Positions 41,520-49,808 of a stretch of DNA of 64,000 bases are shown piece after piece. Position 1 is the first letter of the stretch, and every line of letters begins with the position of its first letter. This DNA is from VAZQ01 sp963817135 (GTDB lineage Bacteria > Pseudomonadota > Alphaproteobacteria > Rhizobiales > Xanthobacteraceae), in assembly GCA_963817135.1 (NCBI GenBank), contig CAWFNG010000006.1, positions 62,001 to 126,000 of the forward strand, read 5' to 3'. A model generated the notes under the pieces. That model searched no databases. It saw nothing but the letters and a program-made list of their open reading frames with translations, and had not been told where the DNA came from. A program made the position numbers and the translations under genes.

Positions 41520-43955
41520 ATGAAGCCACCGCCGCGGCTCAGGGGCGTCGGCGAGCCGGTGCGGCGTATCGAGGATCCGCTCCTGCTTACCGGACGCGGA
41601 TCTTTCGTCGCCGACATAGAGCTCCCGGCTACGCTCACCGCCGCATTCGTGCGCAGCCCGTTCGCGCATGCGAGTGTCGGCAGGATCGACAAAACGGCTG
41701 CGCTCGAGCTCCCCGGCGTTCATGCCGTCTATACGCTCGACGACCTTCGCCCGCATCTGACGTCGGACCGCACACCGCTCGGACAATCGGTAACCGAGCT
41801 CATCGGCTTGGCCACGAAGAAGCTGCGCGACAATGTGACTCCCTTCATTCTCGTGCGCGACGAAGCCTGCTACGTCGGCGATCCGGTGGCGGTCGTCATC
41901 GCCGACAACCGGTACATCGCCGAAGATGCCGTCGCACGGATTGCCGTCGAATATGAACCGCTGCCGGCGATTTCCGACTGCCGCGCGGCGGCAAAACCGG
42001 ATGCTGCCCGCGCGCACAGGCGGGTATCAAACAACATCCTGGCGCAGTACGCGGTCGCATATGGCGATTGCGACCGTGCTTTTGGCGAAGCGGCGCACGT
42101 GATCGACCTGTCGCTGTCGCAGCATCGCGGTTGTGCGCATCCGATGGAAGGCCGCGGCGTGGTAGCGCGATACGATCCGATCGAAGATCGCACCACGGTC
42201 TGGTCTTCGACGCAGAGCCCGCATGAGATCCGGCTGTCGCTGGTTGAATTATTCGGAGTGGACGATGAAAAGCTTCGCGTGATCACGCCCGATGTCGGCG
42301 GCGGCTTCGGTGCAAAATATCTGATCTATCCGGAAGAAGTCGTCATTCCGCTGGCGGCGCGCCTGCTCGGCCGTCCGGTGAAATGGACGGAAGATCGCCG
42401 CGAGCATTTCCTTACTTCCATTCAGGAGCGCGACCAATACTGGGATTTGCAGGCAGCGTTCGACGGCGACGGACATCTGCTCGGCGTGCGCGGCACGCTG
42501 ATCAACGATCAGGGCGCGTATACGCCGCAAGGCATCAATGTCTCGTACAATTCCGCGACATCGCTGCCGGGTCCTTATCGGCTGCCGAATTATCGGCTCG
42601 ACGTGCTTGCGGTCGAAACCAACAAAGTGCCGACGATGCCGGTGCGCGGCGCCGGCTACCCGCAAGGCGCATTTGCCATGGAGCGGTTGCTCGATTGCGC
42701 GGCCGGAAAGCTCGGCCTCGACCGCGCCGAGATCCGGCGGCGCAATCTCATTGCGCATGAGGCCATGCCGTACGAGACACCGCTGAAGACTCGCGCCGGA
42801 AGCCCTGTCAAATACGACAGCGGCGACTTTCCGAAATGCCAGGCAGTGGCACTTGCGACGGCGAAGCATGCGCAATTCGCCGACCGCCAGGCCAAGGCGA
42901 GAGCCGAGGGGCGATATATCGGCTTCGGCCTCGCGCACGGGGTGAAAGGTACCGGCCGCGGGCCATTTGAAACCGGCACGGTGCGCATTGGCCGCTCAGG
43001 CAGGATTTCCGTCTACTCCGGCGCGGCACCCATGGGCCAGAGCACCAAGACCATGCTGGCGCAGATTGCTGCGGATGCGTTCGGCGTTGCGCCCGGCGAT
43101 GTGAATGTCATTGCCGGAGATACCGCCTACGTCTCCATGGGCCACGGCGGATTCGCCAGCCGGCAAACGGTCAATGCCGGCACGTCGACCCATATGGCGG
43201 CAAAAACCGTGCGCGAAAAGACGCTTCATGTTGCCGCCGATCTTCTGGGGGTTGGCGTCGACACTCTTTCATTGGAGGACGGCCATGTAGTCGCGCCAGG
43301 AACCAACCTTTCGATCGGCCTCGGCGATCTCGCCCGTGCGGCGACCGGCATTCCCGGCTATTCGCTGCCGAAAGGCATCGAGCCCGGGCTCGAACACACC
43401 GTCAATTTCATGCCGGAAGGGCTTGCCTACAGCAATGCCTGTCACTGCGTGGAGGTGGAGGTCGATATCGGCACCGGTGCCGTGCGCATCCTGCGCTATG
43501 TCGTGGTCAGCGATTGCGGGCGGCTGATCAATCCCATGATCGTCGAAGGTCAGATCGTTGGCGGTGTGATCCATGGTATCGGTAATGCGCTCTGCGAAAG
43601 AATGGCTTACGACGAGAATGCGCAGCCATTGACCACAAATTTTGGCGAATACCTCTTGCCGGGAGCCGTCGAATTGCCCCGGATCGAAACGATCAACCTT
43701 GTTTCACCATCTCCGCTCAATCCACTGGGCGTCAAAGGCGTCGGCGAATGCGGCGTCATTCCAGCCGCGGCCGCCATCACGTCGGCGATTGAAAATGCAC
43801 TCGCGCCGTTTTCGGTCAGGCTGACGGAGACCCCGCTGTTTCCCCAGCGCATCCTTGCGTTGATTGAAGCTAGTGCCGCCGATTTGAAGTTCCTACAGCG
43901 GTTGCAGCAAGCTCATGAAGGAACTTCAAATCGAAAAGCGGCACTAGAATCATAG
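41520..43955 (+). CDS. Xanthine dehydrogenase/CO dehydrogenase-type molybdopterin-binding large subunit, 811 aa
   Basis: The family order is complete: GVGEPVRRIEDPLLLTGRG, the RSPFAHASV strand, AHPMEGRGVVARYD, DVGGGFGAKYLIYPEEVVIP, GAGYPQGAFAMERLLDCAAG and the active-site Glu in GVKGVGECGV near residue 742. These subunits hydroxylate carbon next to nitrogen or a carbonyl using water. They normally work with a FAD subunit and a 2x[2Fe-2S] subunit, and neither is encoded nearby. The last 29 residues are encoded by a palindromic repeat (43871-43947) and are not family sequence, so the natural C-terminus is near QRILALIE. Confidence 0.9.
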   Translation: MKPPPRLRGVGEPVRRIEDPLLLTGRGSFVADIELPATLTAAFVRSPFAHASVGRIDKTAALELPGVHAVYTLDDLRPHLTSDRTPLGQSVTELIGLATKKLRDNVTPFILVRDEACYVGDPVAVVIADNRYIAEDAVARIAVEYEPLPAISDCRAAAKPDAARAHRRVSNNILAQYAVAYGDCDRAFGEAAHVIDLSLSQHRGCAHPMEGRGVVARYDPIEDRTTVWSSTQSPHEIRLSLVELFGVDDEKLRVITPDVGGGFGAKYLIYPEEVVIPLAARLLGRPVKWTEDRREHFLTSIQERDQYWDLQAAFDGDGHLLGVRGTLINDQGAYTPQGINVSYNSATSLPGPYRLPNYRLDVLAVETNKVPTMPVRGAGYPQGAFAMERLLDCAAGKLGLDRAEIRRRNLIAHEAMPYETPLKTRAGSPVKYDSGDFPKCQAVALATAKHAQFADRQAKARAEGRYIGFGLAHGVKGTGRGPFETGTVRIGRSGRISVYSGAAPMGQSTKTMLAQIAADAFGVAPGDVNVIAGDTAYVSMGHGGFASRQTVNAGTSTHMAAKTVREKTLHVAADLLGVGVDTLSLEDGHVVAPGTNLSIGLGDLARAATGIPGYSLPKGIEPGLEHTVNFMPEGLAYSNACHCVEVEVDIGTGAVRILRYVVVSDCGRLINPMIVEGQIVGGVIHGIGNALCERMAYDENAQPLTTNFGEYLLPGAVELPRIETINLVSPSPLNPLGVKGVGECGVIPAAAAITSAIENALAPFSVRLTETPLFPQRILALIEASAADLKFLQRLQQAHEGTSNRKAALES
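43871..43947. repeat. 77-bp palindromic element bounded by CTAG, copy 1
   Basis: Left arm CTAGTGCCGCCGATTTGAAG and right arm CTTCAAATCGAAAAGCGGCA, then CTAG, pair over about 25 bases with one small bulge, around the inner TTCCT/AGGAA. The element replaces the 3' end of the molybdopterin subunit gene and encodes its last residues, including TSNRKAALES. Confidence 0.85.
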
Positions 43956-43960
43956 ACTTG

Positions 43961-44036
43961 CTAGTGCCCCTTTGCTTCCGAAGTTCGTGTCAGAGGGTGC
44001 CGCCATGTATCACGAACTTCGGAAGCGGGGCACTAG
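43961..44036. repeat. 76-bp palindromic element bounded by CTAG, copy 2
   Basis: CTAGTGCCCCTTTGCTTCCG followed by AAGTTCGTG pairs with CACGAACTTCGGAAGCGGGG followed by CACTAG. It starts 13 bases after copy 1 and shares the outer CTAGTGCC but has a different inner sequence. Its terminal CTAG supplies the TAG stop codon of the minus-strand permease gene. It could act as a bidirectional transcription-end hairpin. Confidence 0.85.
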
Positions 44037-44866
44037 TCGAAATCGTACAGTGTCATGACCACTTTCTCAGCGAGAACGACCAGGCCGTACAGCGCCAGGC
44101 CGACCACGCACAGTACTGCGATACAGGCCAGAGCCAGGTCCGTTTGCTGGCGCGACGAGGCCATCAGGATCAGATAGCCCAGCCCTTCCTGTGAGGCGAT
44201 GAACTCGCCGACCACGATGCCGATGATTGCCAAGGTGACGGCAACCTTCATGCCGCTGAAAATGTACGGCAGTGAGGTGGGAAAGCGGATGCGGATAAGG
44301 ACTTGCCAGTCGGACATGCGTAACGAGCGGCACAACCTGAGCATGGTGGTATCGACCGCGCGCAGTCCGGCCGCCGTCGCGATGAGAATCGGAAAAAAGC
44401 AGATAAAAATCGAAAACGTGATGCGCGACGAAGGACCGATCCCCAGCCAGACGATAAAGAGCGGCGCCAGCGCAATCTTGGGGATCAGCTGGAAGAAGAT
44501 GATATTGGGGTAAAGCGCCTGTTGCGCGGTCGTCGAGTAGACCATCAGCGCCGCCAATGCGATCCCCAATGGGACGGAAATGGCAAACGCCCCGATCGTT
44601 TCCACGGTGGTCGGCAGGGTGTGCTGCATGATCAGCGGGAAATATTCACTCAGCTGCTCCAGGATCATGGTCGGAGCAGGCAGGATCGTCGGCGAAATGT
44701 TGCCGAAAACCGCGAGCGCCTGCCATGCGAGCAGGAACAGGGCCGCGGTGAGTATCGGCAACGCGAAAGCGGGAAGCTGGCTTGAGAACAGCGAGGCCGC
44801 GGCTCTTGTCACGCCAAGGGTCGAACTCGAAGAAACTGGACGGGGCGATGCGCTGTCTTCAAACAT
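44033..44866 (-). CDS. ABC transporter permease, SsuC/TauC type, 277 aa
   Basis: Hydrophobic helices and an EAA loop (TTMLRLCRSLRMSDWQVLIR) identify an importer channel subunit of the nitrate/sulfonate class. ATG 44866 (MFEDSA) is chosen because upstream codons have no family likeness. The stop TAG is part of the palindrome end at 44033-44036, so the C-terminus (VVMTLYDFD) may have been set by the repeat. It is the last gene of an operon: binding protein, ATPase, permease. Confidence 0.9.
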   Translation of the reverse strand: MFEDSASPRPVSSSSTLGVTRAAASLFSSQLPAFALPILTAALFLLAWQALAVFGNISPTILPAPTMILEQLSEYFPLIMQHTLPTTVETIGAFAISVPLGIALAALMVYSTTAQQALYPNIIFFQLIPKIALAPLFIVWLGIGPSSRITFSIFICFFPILIATAAGLRAVDTTMLRLCRSLRMSDWQVLIRIRFPTSLPYIFSGMKVAVTLAIIGIVVGEFIASQEGLGYLILMASSRQQTDLALACIAVLCVVGLALYGLVVLAEKVVMTLYDFD

Positions 44867-44882
44867 GCGGAGGATCGTGCCC

Positions 44883-45650
44883 TTAGTTCTTGCGCGCTCT
44901 GGTGATTTCTTCGCGCAAGTCTGCGCACAGCGCGTTGAACTCGGGCGTGTCGCCGATGGCGAAATGACGCGGTCGCACGAACGGCACCTTGATATCGGCG
45001 ATAATGCTCGATGGCGTACCACCCATGATCAACACGCGATCCGACAACAAGACGGCTTCGCGAATACTATGGGTCACGAACAATACGGTCTTGCGGTAAC
45101 GCTCCCAAAGTTCGAGCAGGACGATGTTCATGTCGTCGCGCGTGATCGCGTCGAGCGCGCTGAATGGCTCGTCCATGAGCAGGATCGCCGGATCGGCTAT
45201 CAATGCGCGACAGAGCGAAACGCGCTGCCGCATGCCGCCGGAAAGCTGGCTCGGCCGTTTGTTCCCGGCATCGGCCAGACCGACAAGCTCAAGGAGCTCG
45301 GTTGCGCGGTCGATGTGAGCCGCGCGGCTGCGATGCATCATTTCGATTGGAAACAGGATGTTTTGCAACGCCGTCTTCCACGGCAGCAAAGTCGGGTCCT
45401 GAAAGACGATGCCGATTTCGGAACGCGGCTCCTCAATCACGCTGCCGCCGGCCAGAATCCGCCCCTCGGTCACGGATTCAAGGCCGGCAATCATCATCAG
45501 AAGCGTGCTCTTGCCGCAGCCGCTGGGGCCCAGCAGCGAAACGAATTCGCCCTGTGCTACGTGAAATGTCGCGGCCCTGACCGCTTCAAAGCCGGCGCGC
45601 CCTCTTCCGTATACTTTGCGAACGCGCTCACAGCTGATTTCCTGCTGCAT
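44883..45650 (-). CDS. ABC transporter ATP-binding protein, SsuB/TauB type, 255 aa
   Basis: Motifs: Walker A GPSGCGKST, Q-loop FQDPTLLPW, signature LSGGMRQR, Walker B ILLMDEPFSALD and switch VTHSIREA. The C-terminal part includes VPFVRPRHFAIGDTPEFNAL, usual for this subgroup. It begins three bases after the binding-protein stop and is followed after 16 bases by the permease, so the three form one transport unit. Confidence 0.93.
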   Translation of the reverse strand: MQQEISCERVRKVYGRGRAGFEAVRAATFHVAQGEFVSLLGPSGCGKSTLLMMIAGLESVTEGRILAGGSVIEEPRSEIGIVFQDPTLLPWKTALQNILFPIEMMHRSRAAHIDRATELLELVGLADAGNKRPSQLSGGMRQRVSLCRALIADPAILLMDEPFSALDAITRDDMNIVLLELWERYRKTVLFVTHSIREAVLLSDRVLIMGGTPSSIIADIKVPFVRPRHFAIGDTPEFNALCADLREEITRARKN

Positions 45651-45653
45651 CTA

Positions 45654-46763
45654 TCAAGCCTGGCCGAGCAGCGCCGCGTATTTCCGCGTCGATGCCTTGA
45701 CTTGCTCCCATTCGGCCGCAGTCAAGGTTACCTTGCCCTCATCGTTATTGCTGACAAAGACTTCCGCTTTTGGCGGATCGCGATCGGTCGGCTTCGCGGT
45801 GTATTGTTTGACGACTTTCGCCTGTTCGTCGACTTTGCCGAGATCGGTGTAGCCGATGCCGTGGTTCATCGATTCCGGCGCCATCATGATCGCGCGCGTC
45901 ATCCCCAAGCCGAGCTCGACATATAGCTTGCCGTTCTTGCCAAGCGCGAGTTCCGGGTGCTCCTTTATGTGCCGTTCCATCGCCTCTTCGGGATTGAGCA
46001 GCATGAATTTCATGCCCTCGACAATGCCGGCCTGCACGTTGTCGGCCACCTCTTTGTTCTTGTTGTAGTACTCGCCGCTGGCAATCGTGTTTACCCAATA
46101 GAATTGCAACCCGACCCGCGAGAACGGAAACAAGCGGAACTGCACGTTTTCGGCGACGAAGTTCGGAATCGAGCTCAGACCCGTCACGATGATCGAATCC
46201 ACCACCCCGGACATGGCCGACTGCTCGAGGATTTTGCTGTCGAGTTGGACGACGCTGACCTTGCTGAAGTCCACGCCTGCCAGTTGACAGTAGGCCGGCA
46301 GGAAGGGCGTATCGCCGCCCGCTGCCGAGACTCCGATTTTTCTCCCCTCCAGGTCCTTTGGCGTTTTCACCGGGCTTTTTTCCGGCGCGAGGACACCAAG
46401 CGTAGCGTCATATCCCTGGGTGCCGAGGATGCGCAGGTCGAGACCGCGCATGATGGAGAGGAGGTTCGCGCCGGTTTGCGCGCCGCCCATTTCGAACTTG
46501 CCGTTGCCGACCGCCTGCGCCGCCGCCATCGAGCCGAAGCCACGCGATATCTCGATGTCGATGCCGCGTCGCTTGAAATATCCGAGCTGCCGGGCGGAAT
46601 AAATGAACGCATACTGTCCCGTGGGCAACCATGAGAGCGTGTAGCGAACTTGCGCTGGCTGTGCGATTGCCGGTCGTGGGAAAGGCATCCCAATCCCGGT
46701 GACAGCCGCTGCCGCCGACATCGTTGAAAGCAATTTGCGGCGCGTCGGACGAAGCAATGACAT
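45654..46763 (-). CDS. ABC transporter substrate-binding protein, NMT1/SsuA type, 369 aa
   Basis: The leader (RPTRRKLLSTMSAAAAVTGI, cleavage near AIAQ) has a twin-arginine-like start. The core has VRYTLSWLPTGQYAFIYSAR, LGYFKRRGIDIEISRGFGSM, a GKFEMGGAQTGANLLS loop and the LEGRKIGVSAAGGDTPFLPA hinge. GAGAGG lies before ATG 46763. It heads the importer operon that converges on the catabolic genes. The ligand is unknown but is a good candidate for the substrate of the 38.5-44 kb enzymes. Confidence 0.93.
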   Translation of the reverse strand: MSLLRPTRRKLLSTMSAAAAVTGIGMPFPRPAIAQPAQVRYTLSWLPTGQYAFIYSARQLGYFKRRGIDIEISRGFGSMAAAQAVGNGKFEMGGAQTGANLLSIMRGLDLRILGTQGYDATLGVLAPEKSPVKTPKDLEGRKIGVSAAGGDTPFLPAYCQLAGVDFSKVSVVQLDSKILEQSAMSGVVDSIIVTGLSSIPNFVAENVQFRLFPFSRVGLQFYWVNTIASGEYYNKNKEVADNVQAGIVEGMKFMLLNPEEAMERHIKEHPELALGKNGKLYVELGLGMTRAIMMAPESMNHGIGYTDLGKVDEQAKVVKQYTAKPTDRDPPKAEVFVSNNDEGKVTLTAAEWEQVKASTRKYAALLGQA

Positions 46764-47022
46764 GTTTTTCCTCTCCCGCACGTGAATGGTAGATGGGTGA
46801 TATTTTTCTCGCGGCTGCGGCACCCGACCGGCCCGATTTTGTGCGCCGGAGAAATCTTTATCTTATGTGACGTGGATGGACTCTCGGATATCGTCGTTTT
46901 TTCGCCAAGTCCTCGCAAGTGCCCTTTGTGAGCATTAGGTAAGCACTACTGGCGTAAATTTGGGCGCTCGGCGCGGCGCCGGAAGTGTATTTCTTCGTTC
47001 GATCGCAAGCTGGAGAAGACAA
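46764..47022. promoter_or_regulatory. Divergent promoter region between two binding-protein genes
   Basis: About 260 bases separate the outward-facing starts at 46763 and 47023. The stretch is locally AT-rich (around ATCTTTATCTTATGTGACGTG) and should hold promoters for both. I see no clear operator or riboswitch in it. Confidence 0.4.
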
Positions 47023-47556
47023 ATGAACGTCTGCACAACTCGGCGCGGCAGGCAGGCAGCGTTTCCGACGCCCTTTCTCATGATAGCGGCTGCCGTACTG
47101 GCGTTGTCGGGGACGTCGCCAGCTTCACGCGCCCAGGAACTTGCAAACATCAAGATCTCTCTTGATTATCGCCTCTACGGACCCAATGCCGCATTCTGGT
47201 ACGCGCAGACCAGCGGGATATTTCGCGAAGCCGGCATCAACGCAACGGTGGACAATTCGTCCGGCTCAGGTGATGCCGTCGCGCGGGTTGCGAGCGGCGC
47301 CTATGATGCCGGCTATGCCGACATCGGAACGCTGACGGAATTCTGGTCAAAGAATCCGGAAGTTGCGCCGAAACTTGTTCTGCCCGTCCTTGACCGGTCC
47401 GCGCAATCCATCGTGAGCCTGAAAAAGGCCAATATCACGCAACTTGCCAGTCTCGCTGGCCGCAAGGTAGGCACCGGGAAGGCCGATGCAACATCCCGCA
47501 TGTTCCCCGTGGTTCTGAAGATCAATGAGATTGGGCCATTTTCGCTAAGCTATTGA
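47023..47556 (+). pseudogene. Truncated ABC substrate-binding protein (NMT1/SsuA type), cut at the island junction
   Basis: ATG 47023 opens a proper receptor start: a signal peptide (FLMIAAAVLALSGTSPASRA), then IKISLDYRLYGPNAAFWYAQ, TSGIFREAGINATVDNSSGS and LASLAGRKVGTGKADATSRM. After about 175 residues the family sequence ends at LKINEI and the frame closes at once with GPFSLSY and TGA. A normal receptor needs another 150 residues. An integrase gene follows 146 bases later, so insertion of the island most likely split the gene. The missing 3' half is not in the window. Confidence 0.85.
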
Positions 47557-47688
47557 TGCAGACACGGTTTCCCACCGGAAGCGTGCTTTTCCCAATGACA
47601 ATCGGCATTTCTTCGTTGACTGTATCTGACAAGCGGTGACACAGTGCGACACTGCACGGCCATATCCATGCAGACACCGTGCAGACAC
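47556..47688. repeat. Three TGCAGACAC repeats before the integrase gene
   Basis: ATGCAGACAC occurs at 47556-47565 and 47668-47677, and TGCAGACAC again at 47680-47688. They sit between the truncated receptor and the integrase, where att-core and integrase arm-binding sites of tyrosine recombinases usually lie. Their role is inferred from place and repetition only. Confidence 0.5.
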
Positions 47689-47701
47689 GCAGGGGGCAAA
47701 A

Positions 47702-48907
47702 ATGGGAAAGCGGCTTACCGATCGAGACGTGCAGGCTATCGCGCCGCCGGCAAAGGGAAACGTCATCCACTACGACGCGCCGGGCTCGCGAGGAAACGAT
47801 TATGTTGCCGGCTTCGGGCTGCGGGTGACCGCCGCCGGGGCACGCGCGTTCGTTCTCAACTATCGCACCAGGGACGGCACCGCTCGCAGGTACACGATCG
47901 GGAAATATCCGGTCTGGTCCCTGGCGGCTGCACGCATCGAAGCCAGGAAGCTCAAGCAGCAGATCGATTCCGGCGGCGATCCCGTGGTCGAAGACCGGGA
48001 GTTGAGGGAGGCCCCCACAGTTTCCGATCTCGCCGCGCGGTTCGCCGCAGAACACATCCCGCAACGGCGGGCGGGCGTGCAGAGCGATTACCGGTCGATC
48101 GTCAAAAAGATCGAGGGCGAACTCGGCAGCAAGAAGGTCGCGAGCGTCACCCTCGAAGACATCGAGAAGCTGCATCGCAAGATCACGAACGCGGGGCATC
48201 TCTATCGGGCAAACCGCGTCGCGGCACTCGCGAGCAAAATGTTCTCGCTGGCGATCAAGTGGAAGATGCGCCTCGACAATCCGTGCAGGGGCGTCGAGCG
48301 CAATCAAGAAAGCCCGCGCGAGAGATACCTCAGCAAAGAGGAACTGCCGCGCCTGTTCGAGGCGCTCAACGCGTACCCTAACCAAAAGTTCTCGAACGTC
48401 TTTCGGATGTTGTTGCTTACGGGCGCGCGCGCAGGCGAGGTCACAAAGGCGACGTGGGCTCAATTCAATATTGAGGCGGGCATTTGGACGAAACCTGCTG
48501 CGGCCGTGAAGACGAAGAAGGATCACACCATTCCGCTGTCCGCTCCGGCGCGGAAGTTGCTGGCCGACATTTGGGAGAAGCAAGAGGCGGACGAGCCCCG
48601 CGTCTTCCCGGGTATCAGCAGGACCACGAAACTTCATGCTCCCTGGGCTCGCATATGTGCAGCGGCCAAGATCGAGAATTTGCGAATCCACGATCTGCGG
48701 CATTCGTACGCGAGCGTGCTGGCGTCTGCGGGCACGCCATTGCTCACGATCGGCAAGCTCCTCGGCCACACGCAGATAGCGACAACGCAGCGGTATGCGC
48801 ACCTGATCGACGACGCCTTGGCGAAGGCCACCGAGACGGCGGGGGCGATCCTCACCGGCAAGGAGGCGGCCGAGATCGTGCCGATGCGCCGCAAGCGGAA
48901 GGTGTGA
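47702..48907 (+). CDS. Tyrosine-type integrase of a genomic island, 401 aa
   Basis: The N-terminal DNA-arm domain (YDAPGSRGNDYVAGFGLRVT and RYTIGKYPVWSLAAARIEAR) is the DUF4102-type start of island and phage integrases. The catalytic domain has Arg in LTGARAGEVTKATWAQF, HDLRHSYASVLA, LGHTQIATTQRYAHL with His-x-x-Arg, His and Tyr all intact. It would integrate and excise the element at an att site beside its own gene. It directly follows the broken receptor gene, so that gene or sequence near its 3' half is the likely target. Confidence 0.93.
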   Translation: MGKRLTDRDVQAIAPPAKGNVIHYDAPGSRGNDYVAGFGLRVTAAGARAFVLNYRTRDGTARRYTIGKYPVWSLAAARIEARKLKQQIDSGGDPVVEDRELREAPTVSDLAARFAAEHIPQRRAGVQSDYRSIVKKIEGELGSKKVASVTLEDIEKLHRKITNAGHLYRANRVAALASKMFSLAIKWKMRLDNPCRGVERNQESPRERYLSKEELPRLFEALNAYPNQKFSNVFRMLLLTGARAGEVTKATWAQFNIEAGIWTKPAAAVKTKKDHTIPLSAPARKLLADIWEKQEADEPRVFPGISRTTKLHAPWARICAAAKIENLRIHDLRHSYASVLASAGTPLLTIGKLLGHTQIATTQRYAHLIDDALAKATETAGAILTGKEAAEIVPMRRKRKV

Positions 48908-48910
48908 GCG

Positions 48911-49345
48911 GTGCGCTCCCCCACGACCGAGAGGGAGGCTCGGGAAGAGGCGGCCATCGCATGGGCGGCGGCCCACCTCCGAAAGAAACCGCTTGTCAGC
49001 GATGAGAAGGCGTGGCGTAACTATGCGATCCGTGCGGTATCCGCGATATTGAGCAAGGAAGATGACAAAGAGCTTCATGACTATGCGATCGCCGCGATGC
49101 TCGCTTATAGGGAGCCGGGCAAGAAATCGGGACGACCACGAGGTCATTTCCGCGACTTCGCGCTCGTGCTCCTCGTCGCAAGGCTATGCGAGGAATTCAA
49201 TCTCAACCCTACGCGAGGAGTGGAATCGAGGCGGCGGAATCGCCCGCGCTCTGCTTGCGCTATCGCGGCGGAAGTAGCCGGGATGCGGGAGGCGCGCGTA
49301 CAACAGATATGGAAGGAGCGGCATCGCATTATTTATGACTGCTGA
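48911..49345 (+). CDS. Uncharacterised island protein, 144 aa
   Basis: A charged, mostly helical protein (EREAREEAAIAWAAAHLRKK, DDKELHDYAIAAMLAYREPG) with a helix-turn-helix-like end (AIAAEVAGMREARVQQIWKE). It starts with GTG three bases after the integrase stop, so the two are likely co-transcribed. It might be a regulator of integration, but no known family is recognised. Confidence 0.65.
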   Translation: MRSPTTEREAREEAAIAWAAAHLRKKPLVSDEKAWRNYAIRAVSAILSKEDDKELHDYAIAAMLAYREPGKKSGRPRGHFRDFALVLLVARLCEEFNLNPTRGVESRRRNRPRSACAIAAEVAGMREARVQQIWKERHRIIYDC

Positions 49346-49377
49346 AAAGCCGGCTCTAAAATATTTGGTCTAAAAAG

Positions 49378-49401
49378 CCCCCCGAAAATCGGGGGGTTTT
49401 T
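49378..49401 (+). terminator. Rho-independent terminator
   Basis: CCCCCCGA and TCGGGGGG form a perfect eight-pair stem with an AAA loop, followed directly by TTTTT. It lies 33 bases after the stop of the preceding gene and should end the integrase transcript. Confidence 0.9.
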
Positions 49402-49465
49402 GATTCAAGACTGCCGCGCGGTTTTGAGCAATCTTGGGCCAGAAGGCGACAAGGAGGGTTTCCAG

Positions 49466-49726
49466 ATGGACAAGAAAGAGTTTGGGCTGTTGGACGACTA
49501 CGCCACGGAGCCGGAGATCGCGCGCGAACTCAGGAAATCGCGCCGGACGATGAAGCGGATGCGCAAATTGCGCGTCGGGCCGCCGTGGACGCTCATCAAC
49601 AAGCAAGTTTTGTATTACATCCCCGCCGCCCGTGAGTGGCTCCGCGCCCAGCAAGTCCAGCCGGTGCGCGAGCGGAAGGTCGCGAGAAGGCGCGTGACCG
49701 CGGAATCCCGCGAGGCCGCCGCCTGA
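49466..49726 (+). CDS. Small helix-turn-helix (excisionase-like) protein, 86 aa
   Basis: The segment YATEPEIARELRKSRRTMKR followed by VGPPWTLINKQVLYYIPAAREWL is the winged-helix MerR/Xis-like pattern of excisionases and AlpA-type phage regulators. AAGGAGG lies eight bases before ATG 49466, an excellent site. Its position near the integrase suggests a recombination directionality factor. Excision activity is inference. Confidence 0.75.
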   Translation: MDKKEFGLLDDYATEPEIARELRKSRRTMKRMRKLRVGPPWTLINKQVLYYIPAAREWLRAQQVQPVRERKVARRRVTAESREAAA

Positions 49727-49808
49727 ACTGAAATTGCCAGAATTCCTCAAAATGAAACGCCGCCCCAATCCGACCAGCCGGAAGGAAAGGGACGGCGTTC
49801 CGATTCTC

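Noticed and set aside
40230..42017. A 595-codon minus-strand frame
   Set aside because: It lies antisense to the FAD protein and molybdopterin subunit, both with full family motifs. It is a high-GC shadow without domains.
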